Source: Cladorhizidae sp. MBARI D1340-BT2 (Eukaryota > Porifera > Demospongiae > Poecilosclerida > Cladorhizidae). Taken from it: DNA of 64,000 bases. The translations under genes were made by a program, and so were the position numbers. Location of the stretch: assembly GCA_028752905.1 (NCBI GenBank), contig JAQNBH010000002.1, forward strand, positions 26,519,932 to 26,583,931. The letters run 5' to 3'. Of this stretch, positions 1 through 11,992 are shown in pieces. The number at the start of each line of letters is the position of its first letter. Positions within the stretch are counted from its first letter, which is position 1. The notes under the pieces are model-generated. The model did not search any database and had not been told where the DNA came from. It saw only the letters and a program-made list of their open reading frames with translations.

Positions 1-463
1 TCTTTTGTACGTGCCAAAATTTTAAGTACTCTAAGTATTAGCAAGTTATGGTGATTTGAAGTGGTAAGGTTTGGGATTTTTCCTGGCGTTTTCCAGTTGC
101 CAAAGCGGTGGCCTGCCAGTGAAAAACCACTACATTTATTGATAATCTGTTCACATGTTGCAGATAAGGGCCTTCTCTATCAGTTGACAAAATCTGGGAC
201 TTTGGTCTTGTTAATTAGGGCAGTTATGAATTGTACTCTTACTTGATGCTAAACATGTACTTGATATTTGCCCTAATTTGGTCTATATGTTTCTCATTTC
301 CCCCCCGAAAATCTTGTTTTTTTGCCGTGAAGCTCATAACGTTTCAATACTTTACCCAAAAAAGATAATTTTTATATCACCGGATAGCCCTTCTAATTAT
401 CTGTCTTTTGTACGTGCCAAAATGTTGAGTACTCTAAGTATTAGGAAGTTATGGTGATTTGAA

Positions 464-700
464 GTGGTAAGGTTTGGGATTTTTCCTGGCGTTTTCCAGT
501 TGCCAAAGCGGTGGCCTGCCAGTGAAAAACCACTACATTTATTGATAATCTGTTCACATGTTGCAGATAAGGGCCTTCTCTATCAGTTGACAAAATCTGG
601 GACTTTGGTCTTGTTAATTAGGGCAGTTATGAATTGTACTCTTACTTGATGCTAAACATGTTCTTGATATTTGCCCTAATTTGGTCTATATGTTTCTCAT
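464..700 (+). repeat. Conserved core of the monomer (example copy)
   Basis: Across all copies I find only a few recurrent differences in this part. They are G/T at position 14 (TTTGGGATT or TTTGTGATT), TTTTTCC/TATTTCC, CCAG/CGAG, TTGCC/TTGTC, GCCAGTG/GCAAGTG/GCCAGTA, CATTTAT/CATATAT, CAGATAAG/CAGTTAAG, CTGGGAC/CTGGAAC, GTCTTG/GTCTTA, GCTAAAC/GCTGAAC and CATGTTC/CATGTAC. A central stretch covering CTGTTCACATG to CTCTATCAGTTGAC is almost unchanged in all 154 units. The 186-bp open frame in it begins with GTG and has no recognisable product. I read the conservation as a property of the DNA (homogenisation or protein binding), not as a coding signal. Confidence 0.85.
604..687 (+). repeat. 10-bp inverted repeat with flanking 8-bp direct repeat around the insert site (example copy)
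   Basis: AATTAGGGCA at 616-625 is the exact reverse complement of TGCCCTAATT at 672-681, with a 46-bp spacer. TTTGGTCT occurs in direct orientation at 604-611 and 680-687; the right copy overlaps the right inverted arm by two bases. The same arrangement is present in the monomers I checked across the window. The 506-bp insert, when present, sits between the two inverted arms, after base 662 in these coordinates. The pair could extrude a small cruciform, or could be the remains of element ends and a target duplication. The direct repeats are not placed symmetrically outside the arms, so a transposon origin is not established. Confidence 0.7.
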
Positions 701-866
701 TTTCCCCCCGAAAATCTTGTTTTTTTGCCGTGAAGCTCATAACTTTTCTACACTTTACCCAAAAAAGATAATTTTTATATCACCGGATAGCTCTTCTAAT
801 TATCTGTCTTTTGTACGTGCCAAAATTTTAAGTACTCTAAGTATTAGCAAGTTATAGTGATTTGAA
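701..866 (+). repeat. Variable part of the monomer (example copy)
   Basis: This part carries nearly all indels and most diagnostic changes. The C-tract is 6, 7 or 8, often by a T-to-C change at its left edge. The T-tract usually has 7 T and ranges up to 9, with a GG form (TTTTTTGGCCG). The word after CATAAC can be TTTTC, ATTTC, AATTC, CTTTC, GTTTC, TATTC or TTTC. Others are GATAATTTTT/GATACTTTTT/GATAATATTT, ACCGG/ATCGG/ACCAG, TAGCCC/TAGCTC, GTACGTG/GTATGTG/ATACTTG and TTATGGTG/TTATGATG/TTATAGTG. Combinations of these define monomer types that are copied in blocks. Confidence 0.85.
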
Positions 867-1672
867 GTGGTAAGGTTTGTGATTTTTCCTGGCGTTTTCG
901 AGTTGCCAAAGCGGTGGCCTGCCAGTGAAAAACCACTACATTTATTGATAATCTGTTCACATGTTGCAGATAAGGGCCTTCTCTATCAGTTGACAAAATC
1001 TGGGACTTTGGTCTTGTTAATTAGGGCAGTTATGAATTGTACTCTTACTTGATGCTAAACATGTTCTTGATATTTGCCCTAATTTGGTCTATATGTTTCT
1101 CATTTTCCCCCCGAAAATCTTGTTTTTTGGCCGTGAAGCTCATAACATTTCTACACTTTACCCAAAAAAGATAATTTTTATATCACCGGATAGCCCTTCT
1201 AATTATCTGTCTTTTGTACGTGCCAAAATTTTGAGTACTCTAAGTATTAGGAAGTTATGGTGATTTGAAGTGGTAAGGTTTGGGATTTTTCCTGGCGTTT
1301 TCCAGTTGCCAAAGCGGTGGCCTGCCAGTGAAAAACCACTACATTTATTGATAATCTGTTCACATGTTGCAGATAAGGGCCTTCTCTATCAGTTGACAAA
1401 ATCTGGGACTTTGGTCTTGTTAATTAGGGCAGTTATGAATTGTACTCTTACTTGATGCTAAACATGTTCTTGATATTTGCCCTAATTTGGTCTATATGTT
1501 TCTCATTTCCCCCCCGAAAATCTTGTTTTTTTGCCGTGAAGCTCATAACTTTTCTACACTTTACCCAAAAAAGATAATTTTTATATCATCGGATAGCTCT
1601 TCTAATTATCTGTCTTTTGTACGTGCCAAAATTTTGAGTACTCTAAGTATTAGCAAGTTATGGTGATTTGAA

Positions 1673-4600
1673 GTGGTAAGGTTTGTGATTTTTCCTGGCG
1701 TTTTCCAGTTGCCAAAGCGGTGGCCTGCCAGTGAAAAACCACTACATTTATTGATAATCTGTTCACATGTTGCAGATAAGGGCCTTCTCTATCAGTTGAC
1801 AAAATCTGGGACTTTGGTCTTGTTAATTAGGGCAGTTATGAATTGTACTCTTACTTGATGCTAAACATGTTCTTGATATTTGCCCTAATTTGGTCTATAT
1901 ATATGTTTCTCATTTCCCCCCCGAAAATCTTGTTTTTTTGCCGTGAAGCTCATAACTTTTCTACACTTTACCCAAAAAAGATAATTTTTATATCACCGGA
2001 TAGCTCTTCTAATTATCTGTCTTTTATACGTGCCAAAATTTTGAGTACTCTAAGTATTAGCAAGTTATGGTGATTTGAAGTGGTAAGGTTTGTGATTTTT
2101 CCTGGCGTTTTCCAGTTGCCAAAGCGGTGGCCTGCCAGTAAAAAACCACTACATTTATTGATAATCTGTTCACATGTTGCAGATAAGGGCCTTCTCTATC
2201 AGTTGACAAAATCTGGGACTTTGGTCTTGTTAATTAGGGCAGTTATGAATTGTACTCTTACTTGATGCTAAACATGTTCTTGATATTTGCCCTAATTTGG
2301 TCTATATGTTTCTCATTTCCCCCCCGAAAATCTTGTTTTTTTTGCCGTGAAGCTCATAACAATTCTACACTTTACCCAAAAAAGATAATTTTTATATCAC
2401 CGGATAGCTCTTCTAATTATCTGTCTTTTGTACGTGCCAAAATTTTGAGTACTCTAAGTATTAGCAAGTTATGGTGATTTGAAGTGGTAAGGTTTGGGAT
2501 TTTTCCTGGCGTTTTCCAGTTGCCAAAGCGGTGGCCTGCCAGTGAAAAACCACTACATTTATTGATAATCTGTTCACATGTTGCAGATAAGGGCCTTCTC
2601 TATCAGTTGACAAAATCTGGGACTTTGGTCTTGTTAATTAGGGCAGTTATGAATTGTACTCTTACTTGATGCTAAACATGTTCTTGATATTTGCCCTAAT
2701 TTGGTCTATATGTTTCTCATTTTCCCCCCGAAAATCTTGTTTTTTGGCCGTGAAGCTCATAACATTTCTACACTTTACCCAAAAAAGATAATTTTTATAT
2801 CACCGGATAGCCCTTCTAATTATCTGTCTTTTGTACGTGCCAAAATTTTGAGTACTCTAAGTATTAGCAAGTTATGGTGATTTGAAGTGGTAAGGTTTGT
2901 GATTTTTCCTGGCGTTTTCCAGTTGCCAAAGCGGTGGCCTGCCAGTGAAAAACCACTACATTTATTGATAATCTGTTCACATGTTGCAGATAAGGGCCTT
3001 CTCTATCAGTTGACAAAATCTGGGACTTTGGTCTTGTTAATTAGGGCAGTTATGAATTGTACTCTTACTTGATGCTAAACATGTTCTTGATATTTGCCCT
3101 AATTTGGTCTATATGTTTCTCATTTCCCCCCCGAAAATCTTGTTTTTTTTTGCCGTGAAGCTCATAACAATTCTACACTTTACCCAAAAAAGATAATTTT
3201 TATATCACCGGATAGCTCTTCTAATTATCTGTCTTTTGTACGTGCCAAAATTTTGAGTACTCTAAGTATTAGCAAGTTATGGTGATTTGAAGTGGTAAGG
3301 TTTGGGATTTTTCCTGGCGTTTTCCAGTTGCCAAAGCGGTGGCCTGCCAGTGAAAAACCACTACATTTATTGATAATCTGTTCACATGTTGCAGATAAGG
3401 GCCTTCTCTATCAGTTGACAAAATCTGGGACTTTGGTCTTGTTAATTAGGGCAGTTATGAATTGTACTCTTACTTGATGCTAAACATGTTCTTGATATTT
3501 GCCCTAATTTGGTCTATATGTTTCTCATTTTCCCCCCGAAAATCTTGTTTTTTGGCCGTGAAGCTCATAACATTTCTACACTTTACCCAAAAAAGATAAT
3601 TTTTATATCACCGGATAGCCCTTCTAATTATCTGTCTTTTGTACGTGCCAAAATTTTGAGTACTCTAAGTATTAGCAAGTTATGGTGATTTGAAGTGGTA
3701 AGGTTTGGGATTTTTCCTGGCGTTTTCCAGTTGCCAAAGCGGTGGCCTGCCAGTGAAAAACCACTACATTTATTGATAATCTGTTCACATGTTGCAGATA
3801 AGGGCCTTCTCTATCAGTTGACAAAATCTGGGACTTTGGTCTTGTTAATTAGGGCAGTTATGAATTGTACTCTTACTTGATGCTAAACATGTTCTTGATA
3901 TTTGCCCTAATTTGGTCTATATGTTTCTCATTTTCCCCCCGAAAATCTTGTTTTTTTGCCGTGAAGCTCATAACTTTTCTACACTTTACCCAAAAAAGAT
4001 AATTTTTATATCACCGGATAGCTCTTCTAATTATCTGTCTTTTATACGTGCCAAAATTTTGAGTACTCTAAGTATTAGCAAGTTATGGTGATTTGAAGTG
4101 GTAAGGTTTGTGATTTTTCCTGGCGTTTTCCAGTTGCCAAAGCGGTGGCCTGCCAGTAAAAAACCACTACATTTATTGATAATCTGTTCACATGTTGCAG
4201 ATAAGGGCCTTCTCTATCAGTTGACAAAATCTGGGACTTTGGTCTTGTTAATTAGGGCAGTTATGAATTGTACTCTTACTTGATGCTAAACATGTTCTTG
4301 ATATTTGCCCTAATTTGGTCTATATGTTTCTCATTTCCCCCCCGAAAATCTTGTTTTTTTTGCCGTGAAGCTCATAACATTTCTACACTTTACCCAAAAA
4401 AGATAATTTTTATATCACCGGATAGCTCTTCTAATTATCTGTCTTTTGTACGTGCCAAAATTTTGAGTACTCTAAGTATTAGCAAGTTATGGTGATTTGA
4501 AGTGGTAAGGTTTGGGATTTTTCCTGGCGTTTTCCAGTTGCCAAAGCGGTGGCCTGCCAGTGAAAAACCACTACATTTATTGATAATCTGTTCACATGTT

Positions 4601-4904
4601 GCAGATAAGGGCCTTCTCTATCAGTTGACAAAATCTGGGACTTTGGTCTTGTTAATTAGGGCAGTTATGAATTGTACTCTTACTTGATGCTAAACATGTT
4701 CTTGATATTTGCCCTAATTTGGTCTATATGTTTCTCATTTTCCCCCCGAAAATCTTGTTTTTTGGCCGTGAAGCTCATAACATTTCTACACTTTACCCAA
4801 AAAAGATAATTTTTATATCACCGGATAGCCCTTCTAATTATCTGTCTTTTGTACGTGCCAAAATTTTGAGTACTCTAAGTATTAGCAAGTTATGGTGATT
4901 TGAA
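1673..4904 (+). repeat. 808-bp dimers within a 2018-bp five-monomer duplication
   Basis: Monomers start at 1673, 2080, 2484, 2887, 3292, 3695, 4098 and 4502. Monomers 2080 and 4098 share the rare GCCAGTAAAAAACC change and an 8-T tract, and are preceded by the same ATACGTG marker; the offset is 2018 bp (404+403+405+403+403). Within this, a long-T-tract type (2080, 2887, 4098) is followed by a GGCCGTG/CATTTC type (2484, 3292, 4502), which makes a dimer. Monomer 2887 has the longest T-tract seen here, nine T. Confidence 0.8.
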
Positions 4905-7900
4905 GTGGTAAGGTTTGGGATTTTTCCTGGCGTTTTCCAGTTGCCAAAGCGGTGGCCTGCCAGTGAAAAACCACTACATTTATTGATAATCTGTTCACAT
5001 GTTGCAGATAAGGGCCTTCTCTATCAGTTGACAAAATCTGGGACTTTGGTCTTGTTAATTAGGGCAGTTATGAATTGTACTCTTACTTGATGCTAAACAT
5101 GTTCTTGATATTTGCCCTAATTTGGTCTATATGTTTCTCATTTTCCCCCCGAAAATCTTGTTTTTTTGCCGTGAAGCTCATAACTTTTCTACACTTTACC
5201 CAAAAAAGATAATTTTTATATCACCGGATAGCTCTTCTAATTATCTGTCTTTTGTACGTGCCAATTTTGAGTACTCTAATTATTAGCAAGTTATGGTGAT
5301 TTGAAGTGGTAAGGTTTGTGATTTTTCCTGGCGTTTTCCAGTTGCCAAAGCGGTGGCCTGCCAGTGAAAAACCACTACATTTATTGATAATCTGTTCACA
5401 TGTTGCAGATAAGGGCCTTCTCTATCAGTTGACAAAATCTGGGACTTTGGTCTTGTTAATTAGGGCAGTTATGAATTGTACTCTTACTTGATGCTAAACA
5501 TGTTCTTGATATTTGCCCTAATTTGGTCTATATATATGTTTCTCATTTCCCCCCCGAAAATCTTGTTTTTTTGCCGTGAAGCTCATAACTTTTCTACACT
5601 TTACCCAAAAAAGATAATATTTATATCACCGGATAGCTCTTCTAATTATCTGTCTTTTATACTTGCCAAAATTTTGAGTACTCTAAGTATTAGCAAGTTA
5701 TGATGATTTGAAGTGGTAAGGTTTGTGATTTTTCCTGGCGTTTTCCAGTTGCCAAAGCGGTGGCCTGCCAGTGAAAAACCACTACATTTATTGATAATCT
5801 GTTCACATGTTGCAGATAAGGGCCTTCTCTATCAGTTGACAAAATCTGGGACTTTGGTCTTGTTAATTAGGGCAGTTATGAATTGTACTCTTACTTGATG
5901 CTAAACATGTTCTTGATATTTGCCCTAATTTGGTCTATATGTTTCTCATTTTCCCCCCGAAAATCTTGTTTTTTTGCCGTGAAGCTCATAACTTTTCTAC
6001 ACTTTACCCAAAAAAGATAATTTTTATATCACCGGATAGCTCTTCTAATTATCTGTCTTTTGTACGTGCCAAAATTTTGAGTACTCTAAGTATTAGCAAG
6101 TTATGGTGATTTGAAGTGGTAAGGTTTGTGATTTTTCCTGGCGTTTTCCAGTTGCCAAAGCGGTGGCCTGCCAGTGAAAAACCACTACATTTATTGATAA
6201 TCTGTTCACATGTTGCAGATAAGGGCCTTCTCTATCAGTTGACAAAATCTGGGACTTTGGTCTTGTTAATTAGGGCAGTTATGAATTGTACTCTTACTTG
6301 ATGCTAAACATGTTCTTGATATTTGCCCTAATTTGGTCTATATATATGTTTCTCATTTCCCCCCCGGAAAATCTTGTTTTTTTGCCGTGAAGCTCATAAC
6401 TTTTCTACACTTTACCCAAAAAAGATAATATTTATATCACCGGATAGCTCTTCTAATTATCTGTCTTTTATACTTGCCAAAATTTTGAGTACTCTAAGTA
6501 TTAGCAAGTTATGGTGATTTGAAGTGGTAAGGTTTGTGATTTTTCCTGGCGTTTTCCAGTTGCCAAAGCGGTGGCCTGCCAGTGAAAAACCACTACATTT
6601 ATTGATAATCTGTTCACATGTTGCAGATAAGGGCCTTCTCTATCAGTTGACAAAATCTGGGACTTTGGTCTTGTTAATTAGGGCAGTTATGAATTGTACT
6701 CTTACTTGATGCTAAACATGTTCTTGATATTTGCCCTAATTTGGTCTATATGTTTCTCATTTTCCCCCCGAAAATCTTGTTTTTTTGCCGTGAAGCTCAT
6801 AACCTTTCTACACTTTACCCAAAAAAGATAATTTTTATATCACCGGATAGCCCTTCTAATTATCTGTCTTTTGTACGTGCCAAAAGTTTGAGTACTCTAA
6901 GTATTAGGAAGTTATGATGATTTGAAGTGGTAAGGTTTGTGATTTTTCCTGGCGTTTTCCAGTTGCCAAAGCGGTGGCCTGCCAGTGAAAAACCACTACA
7001 TATATTGATAATCTGTTCACATGTTGCAGATAAGGGCCTTCTCTATCAGTTGACAAAATCTGGGACTTTGGTCTTGTTAATTAGGGCAGTTATGAATTGT
7101 ACTCTTACTTGATGCTAAACATGTTCTTGATATTTGCCCTAATTTGGTCTATATGTTTCTCATTTTCCCCCCGAAAATCTTGTTTTTTTGCCGTGAAGCT
7201 CATAACTTTTCTACACTTTACCCCAAAAAGATAATTTTTATATCACCGGATAGCTCTTCTAATTATCTGTCTTTTGTACGTGCCAAAATTTTAAGTACTC
7301 TAAGTATTAGCAAGTTATGGTGATTTGAAGTGGTAAGGTTTGGGATTTTTCCTGGCGTTTTCCAGTTGCCAAAGCGGTGGCCTGCCAGTGAAAAACCACT
7401 ACATTTATTGATAATCTGTTCACATGTTGCAGATAAGGGCCTTCTCTATCAGTTGACAAAATCTGGGACTTTGGTCTTGTTAATTAGGGCAGTTATGAAT
7501 TGTACTCTTACTTGATGCTAAACATGTACTTGATATTTGCCCTAATTTGGTCTATATGTTTCTCATTTCCCCCCCGAAAATCTTGTTTTTTTGCCGTGAA
7601 GCTCATAACGTTTCAATACTTTACCCAAAAAAGATAATTTTTATATCACCGGATAGCCCTTCTAATTATCTGTCTTTTGTACGTGCCAAAATGTTGAGTA
7701 CTCTAAGTATTAGGAAGTTATGGTGATTTGAAGTGGTAAGGTTTGGGATTTTTCCTGGCGTTTTCCAGTTGCCAAAGCGGTGGCCTGCCAGTGAAAAACC
7801 ACTACATTTATTGATAATCTGTTCACATGTTGCAGATAAGGGCCTTCTCTATCAGTTGACAAAATCTGGGACTTTGGTCTTGTTAATTAGGGCAGTTATG

Positions 7901-8538
7901 AATTGTACTCTTACTTGATGCTAAACATGTTCTTGATATTTGCCCTAATTTGGTCTATATGTTTCTCATTTTCCCCCCGAAAATCTTGTTTTTTTGCCGT
8001 GAAGCTCATAACTTTTCTACACTTTACCCAAAAAAGATAATTTTTATATCACCGGATAGCTCTTCTAATTATCTGTCTTTTGTACGTGCCAAAATTTTAA
8101 GTACTCTAAGTATTAGCAAGTTATAGTGATTTGAAGTGGTAAGGTTTGTGATTTTTCCTGGCGTTTTCGAGTTGCCAAAGCGGTGGCCTGCCAGTGAAAA
8201 ACCACTACATTTATTGATAATCTGTTCACATGTTGCAGATAAGGGCCTTCTCTATCAGTTGACAAAATCTGGGACTTTGGTCTTGTTAATTAGGGCAGTT
8301 ATGAATTGTACTCTTACTTGATGCTAAACATGTTCTTGATATTTGCCCTAATTTGGTCTATATGTTTCTCATTTTCCCCCCGAAAATCTTGTTTTTTGGC
8401 CGTGAAGCTCATAACATTTCTACACTTTACCCAAAAAAGATAATTTTTATATCACCGGATAGCCCTTCTAATTATCTGTCTTTTGTACGTGCCAAAATTT
8501 TGAGTACTCTAAGTATTAGCAAGTTATGGTGATTTGAA
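4905..8538 (+). repeat. Nine-monomer HOR, 3634 bp, copy 1
   Basis: Monomers start at 4905, 5306, 5713, 6116, 6524, 6927, 7330, 7733 and 8136, with lengths 401, 407, 403, 408, 403, 403, 403, 403 and 403. Rare markers recur exactly 3634 bp later: an AAAATTTT shortening near 5264, TTATGATG near 5699, an extra G after the C-tract near 6367, CTTTC near 6803, CATATAT near 7002, CATGTAC near 7525, CGTTTCAATAC near 7609 and CGAG at 8168-8171. Confidence 0.9.
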
Positions 8539-11500
8539 GTGGTAAGGTTTGGGATTTTTCCTGGCGTTTTCCAGTTGCCAAAGCGGTGGCCTGCCAGTGA
8601 AAAACCACTACATTTATTGATAATCTGTTCACATGTTGCAGATAAGGGCCTTCTCTATCAGTTGACAAAATCTGGGACTTTGGTCTTGTTAATTAGGGCA
8701 GTTATGAATTGTACTCTTACTTGATGCTAAACATGTTCTTGATATTTGCCCTAATTTGGTCTATATGTTTCTCATTTTCCCCCCGAAAATCTTGTTTTTT
8801 TGCCGTGAAGCTCATAACTTTTCTACACTTTACCCAAAAAAGATAATTTTTATATCACCGGATAGCTCTTCTAATTATCTGTCTTTTGTACGTGCCAATT
8901 TTGAGTACTCTAATTATTAGCAAGTTATGGTGATTTGAAGTGGTAAGGTTTGTGATTTTTCCTGGCGTTTTCCAGTTGCCAAAGCGGTGGCCTGCCAGTG
9001 AAAAACCACTACATTTATTGATAATCTGTTCACATGTTGCAGATAAGGGCCTTCTCTATCAGTTGACAAAATCTGGGACTTTGGTCTTGTTAATTAGGGC
9101 AGTTATGAATTGTACTCTTACTTGATGCTAAACATGTTCTTGATATTTGCCCTAATTTGGTCTATATATATGTTTCTCATTTCCCCCCCGAAAATCTTGT
9201 TTTTTTGCCGTGAAGCTCATAACTTTTCTACACTTTACCCAAAAAAGATAATATTTATATCACCGGATAGCTCTTCTAATTATCTGTCTTTTATACTTGC
9301 CAAAATTTTGAGTACTCTAAGTATTAGCAAGTTATGATGATTTGAAGTGGTAAGGTTTGTGATTTTTCCTGGCGTTTTCCAGTTGCCAAAGCGGTGGCCT
9401 GCCAGTGAAAAACCACTACATTTATTGATAATCTGTTCACATGTTGCAGATAAGGGCCTTCTCTATCAGTTGACAAAATCTGGGACTTTGGTCTTGTTAA
9501 TTAGGGCAGTTATGAATTGTACTCTTACTTGATGCTAAACATGTTCTTGATATTTGCCCTAATTTGGTCTATATGTTTCTCATTTTCCCCCCGAAAATCT
9601 TGTTTTTTTGCCGTGAAGCTCATAACTTTTCTACACTTTACCCAAAAAAGATAATTTTTATATCACCGGATAGCTCTTCTAATTATCTGTCTTTTGTACG
9701 TGCCAAAATTTTGAGTACTCTAAGTATTAGCAAGTTATGGTGATTTGAAGTGGTAAGGTTTGTGATTTTTCCTGGCGTTTTCCAGTTGCCAAAGCGGTGG
9801 CCTGCCAGTGAAAAACCACTACATTTATTGATAATCTGTTCACATGTTGCAGATAAGGGCCTTCTCTATCAGTTGACAAAATCTGGGACTTTGGTCTTGT
9901 TAATTAGGGCAGTTATGAATTGTACTCTTACTTGATGCTAAACATGTTCTTGATATTTGCCCTAATTTGGTCTATATATATGTTTCTCATTTCCCCCCCG
10001 GAAAATCTTGTTTTTTTGCCGTGAAGCTCATAACTTTTCTACACTTTACCCAAAAAAGATAATATTTATATCACCGGATAGCTCTTCTAATTATCTGTCT
10101 TTTATACTTGCCAAAATTTTGAGTACTCTAAGTATTAGCAAGTTATGGTGATTTGAAGTGGTAAGGTTTGTGATTTTTCCTGGCGTTTTCCAGTTGCCAA
10201 AGCGGTGGCCTGCCAGTGAAAAACCACTACATTTATTGATAATCTGTTCACATGTTGCAGATAAGGGCCTTCTCTATCAGTTGACAAAATCTGGGACTTT
10301 GGTCTTGTTAATTAGGGCAGTTATGAATTGTACTCTTACTTGATGCTAAACATGTTCTTGATATTTGCCCTAATTTGGTCTATATGTTTCTCATTTTCCC
10401 CCCGAAAATCTTGTTTTTTTGCCGTGAAGCTCATAACCTTTCTACACTTTACCCAAAAAAGATAATTTTTATATCACCGGATAGCCCTTCTAATTATCTG
10501 TCTTTTGTACGTGCCAAAAGTTTGAGTACTCTAAGTATTAGGAAGTTATGATGATTTGAAGTGGTAAGGTTTGTGATTTTTCCTGGCGTTTTCCAGTTGC
10601 CAAAGCGGTGGCCTGCCAGTGAAAAACCACTACATATATTGATAATCTGTTCACATGTTGCAGATAAGGGCCTTCTCTATCAGTTGACAAAATCTGGGAC
10701 TTTGGTCTTGTTAATTAGGGCAGTTATGAATTGTACTCTTACTTGATGCTAAACATGTTCTTGATATTTGCCCTAATTTGGTCTATATGTTTCTCATTTT
10801 CCCCCCGAAAATCTTGTTTTTTTGCCGTGAAGCTCATAACTTTTCTACACTTTACCCCAAAAAGATAATTTTTATATCACCGGATAGCTCTTCTAATTAT
10901 CTGTCTTTTGTACGTGCCAAAATTTTAAGTACTCTAAGTATTAGCAAGTTATGGTGATTTGAAGTGGTAAGGTTTGGGATTTTTCCTGGCGTTTTCCAGT
11001 TGCCAAAGCGGTGGCCTGCCAGTGAAAAACCACTACATTTATTGATAATCTGTTCACATGTTGCAGATAAGGGCCTTCTCTATCAGTTGACAAAATCTGG
11101 GACTTTGGTCTTGTTAATTAGGGCAGTTATGAATTGTACTCTTACTTGATGCTAAACATGTACTTGATATTTGCCCTAATTTGGTCTATATGTTTCTCAT
11201 TTCCCCCCCGAAAATCTTGTTTTTTTGCCGTGAAGCTCATAACGTTTCAATACTTTACCCAAAAAAGATAATTTTTATATCACCGGATAGCCCTTCTAAT
11301 TATCTGTCTTTTGTACGTGCCAAAATGTTGAGTACTCTAAGTATTAGGAAGTTATGGTGATTTGAAGTGGTAAGGTTTGGGATTTTTCCTGGCGTTTTCC
11401 AGTTGCCAAAGCGGTGGCCTGCCAGTGAAAAACCACTACATTTATTGATAATCTGTTCACATGTTGCAGATAAGGGCCTTCTCTATCAGTTGACAAAATC

Positions 11501-11992
11501 TGGGACTTTGGTCTTGTTAATTAGGGCAGTTATGAATTGTACTCTTACTTGATGCTAAACATGTTCTTGATATTTGCCCTAATTTGGTCTATATGTTTCT
11601 CATTTTCCCCCCGAAAATCTTGTTTTTTTGCCGTGAAGCTCATAACTTTTCTACACTTTACCCAAAAAAGATAATTTTTATATCACCGGATAGCTCTTCT
11701 AATTATCTGTCTTTTGTACGTGCCAAAATTTTAAGTACTCTAAGTATTAGCAAGTTATAGTGATTTGAAGTGGTAAGGTTTGTGATTTTTCCTGGCGTTT
11801 TCGAGTTGCCAAAGCGGTGGCCTGCCAGTGAAAAACCACTACATTTATTGATAATCTGTTCACATGTTGCAGATAAGGGCCTTCTCTATCAGTTGACAAA
11901 ATCTGGGACTTTGGTCTTGTTAATTAGGGCAGTTATGAATTGTACTCTTACTTGATGCTAAACATGTTCTTGATATTTGCCCTAATTTGGTC
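8539..11992 (+). repeat. Nine-monomer HOR, 3634 bp, copy 2
   Basis: Monomers start at 8539, 8940, 9347, 9750, 10158, 10561, 10964, 11367 and 11770. All the rare markers of copy 1 are repeated at +3634 (for example the extra G near 10001, CATATAT at 10636 and CGAG at 11802-11805). The match stops inside the ninth monomer. Copy 1 has CTATATG and the GG T-tract there, but from about 11993 this copy has CTATATATATG and GATACTTTTT. The ninth monomer is therefore a hybrid and marks the right edge of the duplication. Confidence 0.88.

Larger units (their letters stand above)
464..866 (+). repeat. Reference 403-bp monomer
   Basis: This unit is a typical monomer and sets the coordinate system used here (position 1 = base 464). 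Positions 1-237 are the conserved core. A C-tract of 6 lies at 241-246 and a T-tract at about 257-263. The A/C marker in GATA(A/C)TTTTTAT is at 308 and the C/T marker in GGATAG(C/T) is near 328-329. The T/G marker in CCAAAAT(T/G)TT and the C/G marker in TATTAG(C/G)AAG follow near the end. A hand count gives 146 G+C in 403 bases (about 36%). The length is close to two nucleosome repeats, which is a common satellite size class; that link is only an inference. Confidence 0.93.
1..1669 (+). repeat. Partial copy of the nine-monomer HOR
   Basis: Monomers start at 61, 464, 867 and 1270. Bases up to about 1240 match 7270-8509 with an offset of 7269. Shared rare markers are CATGTAC near 255, CGTTTCAATAC near 339, TTTTCGAG at 894-901 and the GG form of the T-tract near 1125. 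Downstream of about 1240 the marker order no longer follows the 3634-bp unit, so this is a third, truncated or rearranged copy. Confidence 0.8.

Noticed and set aside
81..105. Resemblance to a CENP-B box on the minus strand (GGAAAACGCC)
   Set aside because: The essential TTCG and CGGG parts are missing and the spacing is off by one, so I do not call a box.
60..131. Cloverleaf-like dyads in the core: AGTGGT/ACCACT closing CTGG/CCAG and GCCA/TGGC
   Set aside because: Variants break stems without compensation: CCAG to CGAG (8136 unit) keeps CTGG, GCCA to GTCA (29124 type) keeps TGGC, and GTGGT to GTGTT (16207) keeps ACCACT. Absence of covariation argues against a structured RNA.
63..163. Intron-like signals: GTGGTAAGG as donor and TGTTGCAG as acceptor about 100 bp apart in the core
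   Set aside because: There is no flanking coding exon and no strong pyrimidine tract before the acceptor. Such matches are easy by chance in AT-rich DNA.
211..222. Telomere-like TTAGGG within TTAATTAGGGCAG
   Set aside because: There is a single hexamer-like word per monomer and no tandem run, so it is not telomeric sequence.
61..246. 61-residue open frame repeated in nearly every monomer (for example 61-246, 464-649)
   Set aside because: It starts with GTG, has no recognisable domain and recurs only because the core DNA recurs. A eukaryotic satellite gives no reason for GTG starts. No ATG start, Kozak context or polyadenylation arrangement supports it, and the monomer at 50157 breaks it without any sign of consequence.
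1843..2073. 65-76-residue open frames over the variable part (for example 1843-2073, 5476-5703)
   Set aside because: Their presence and reading frame depend on the TA run and homopolymer length and change between neighbouring monomers, which is not how a constrained protein behaves.
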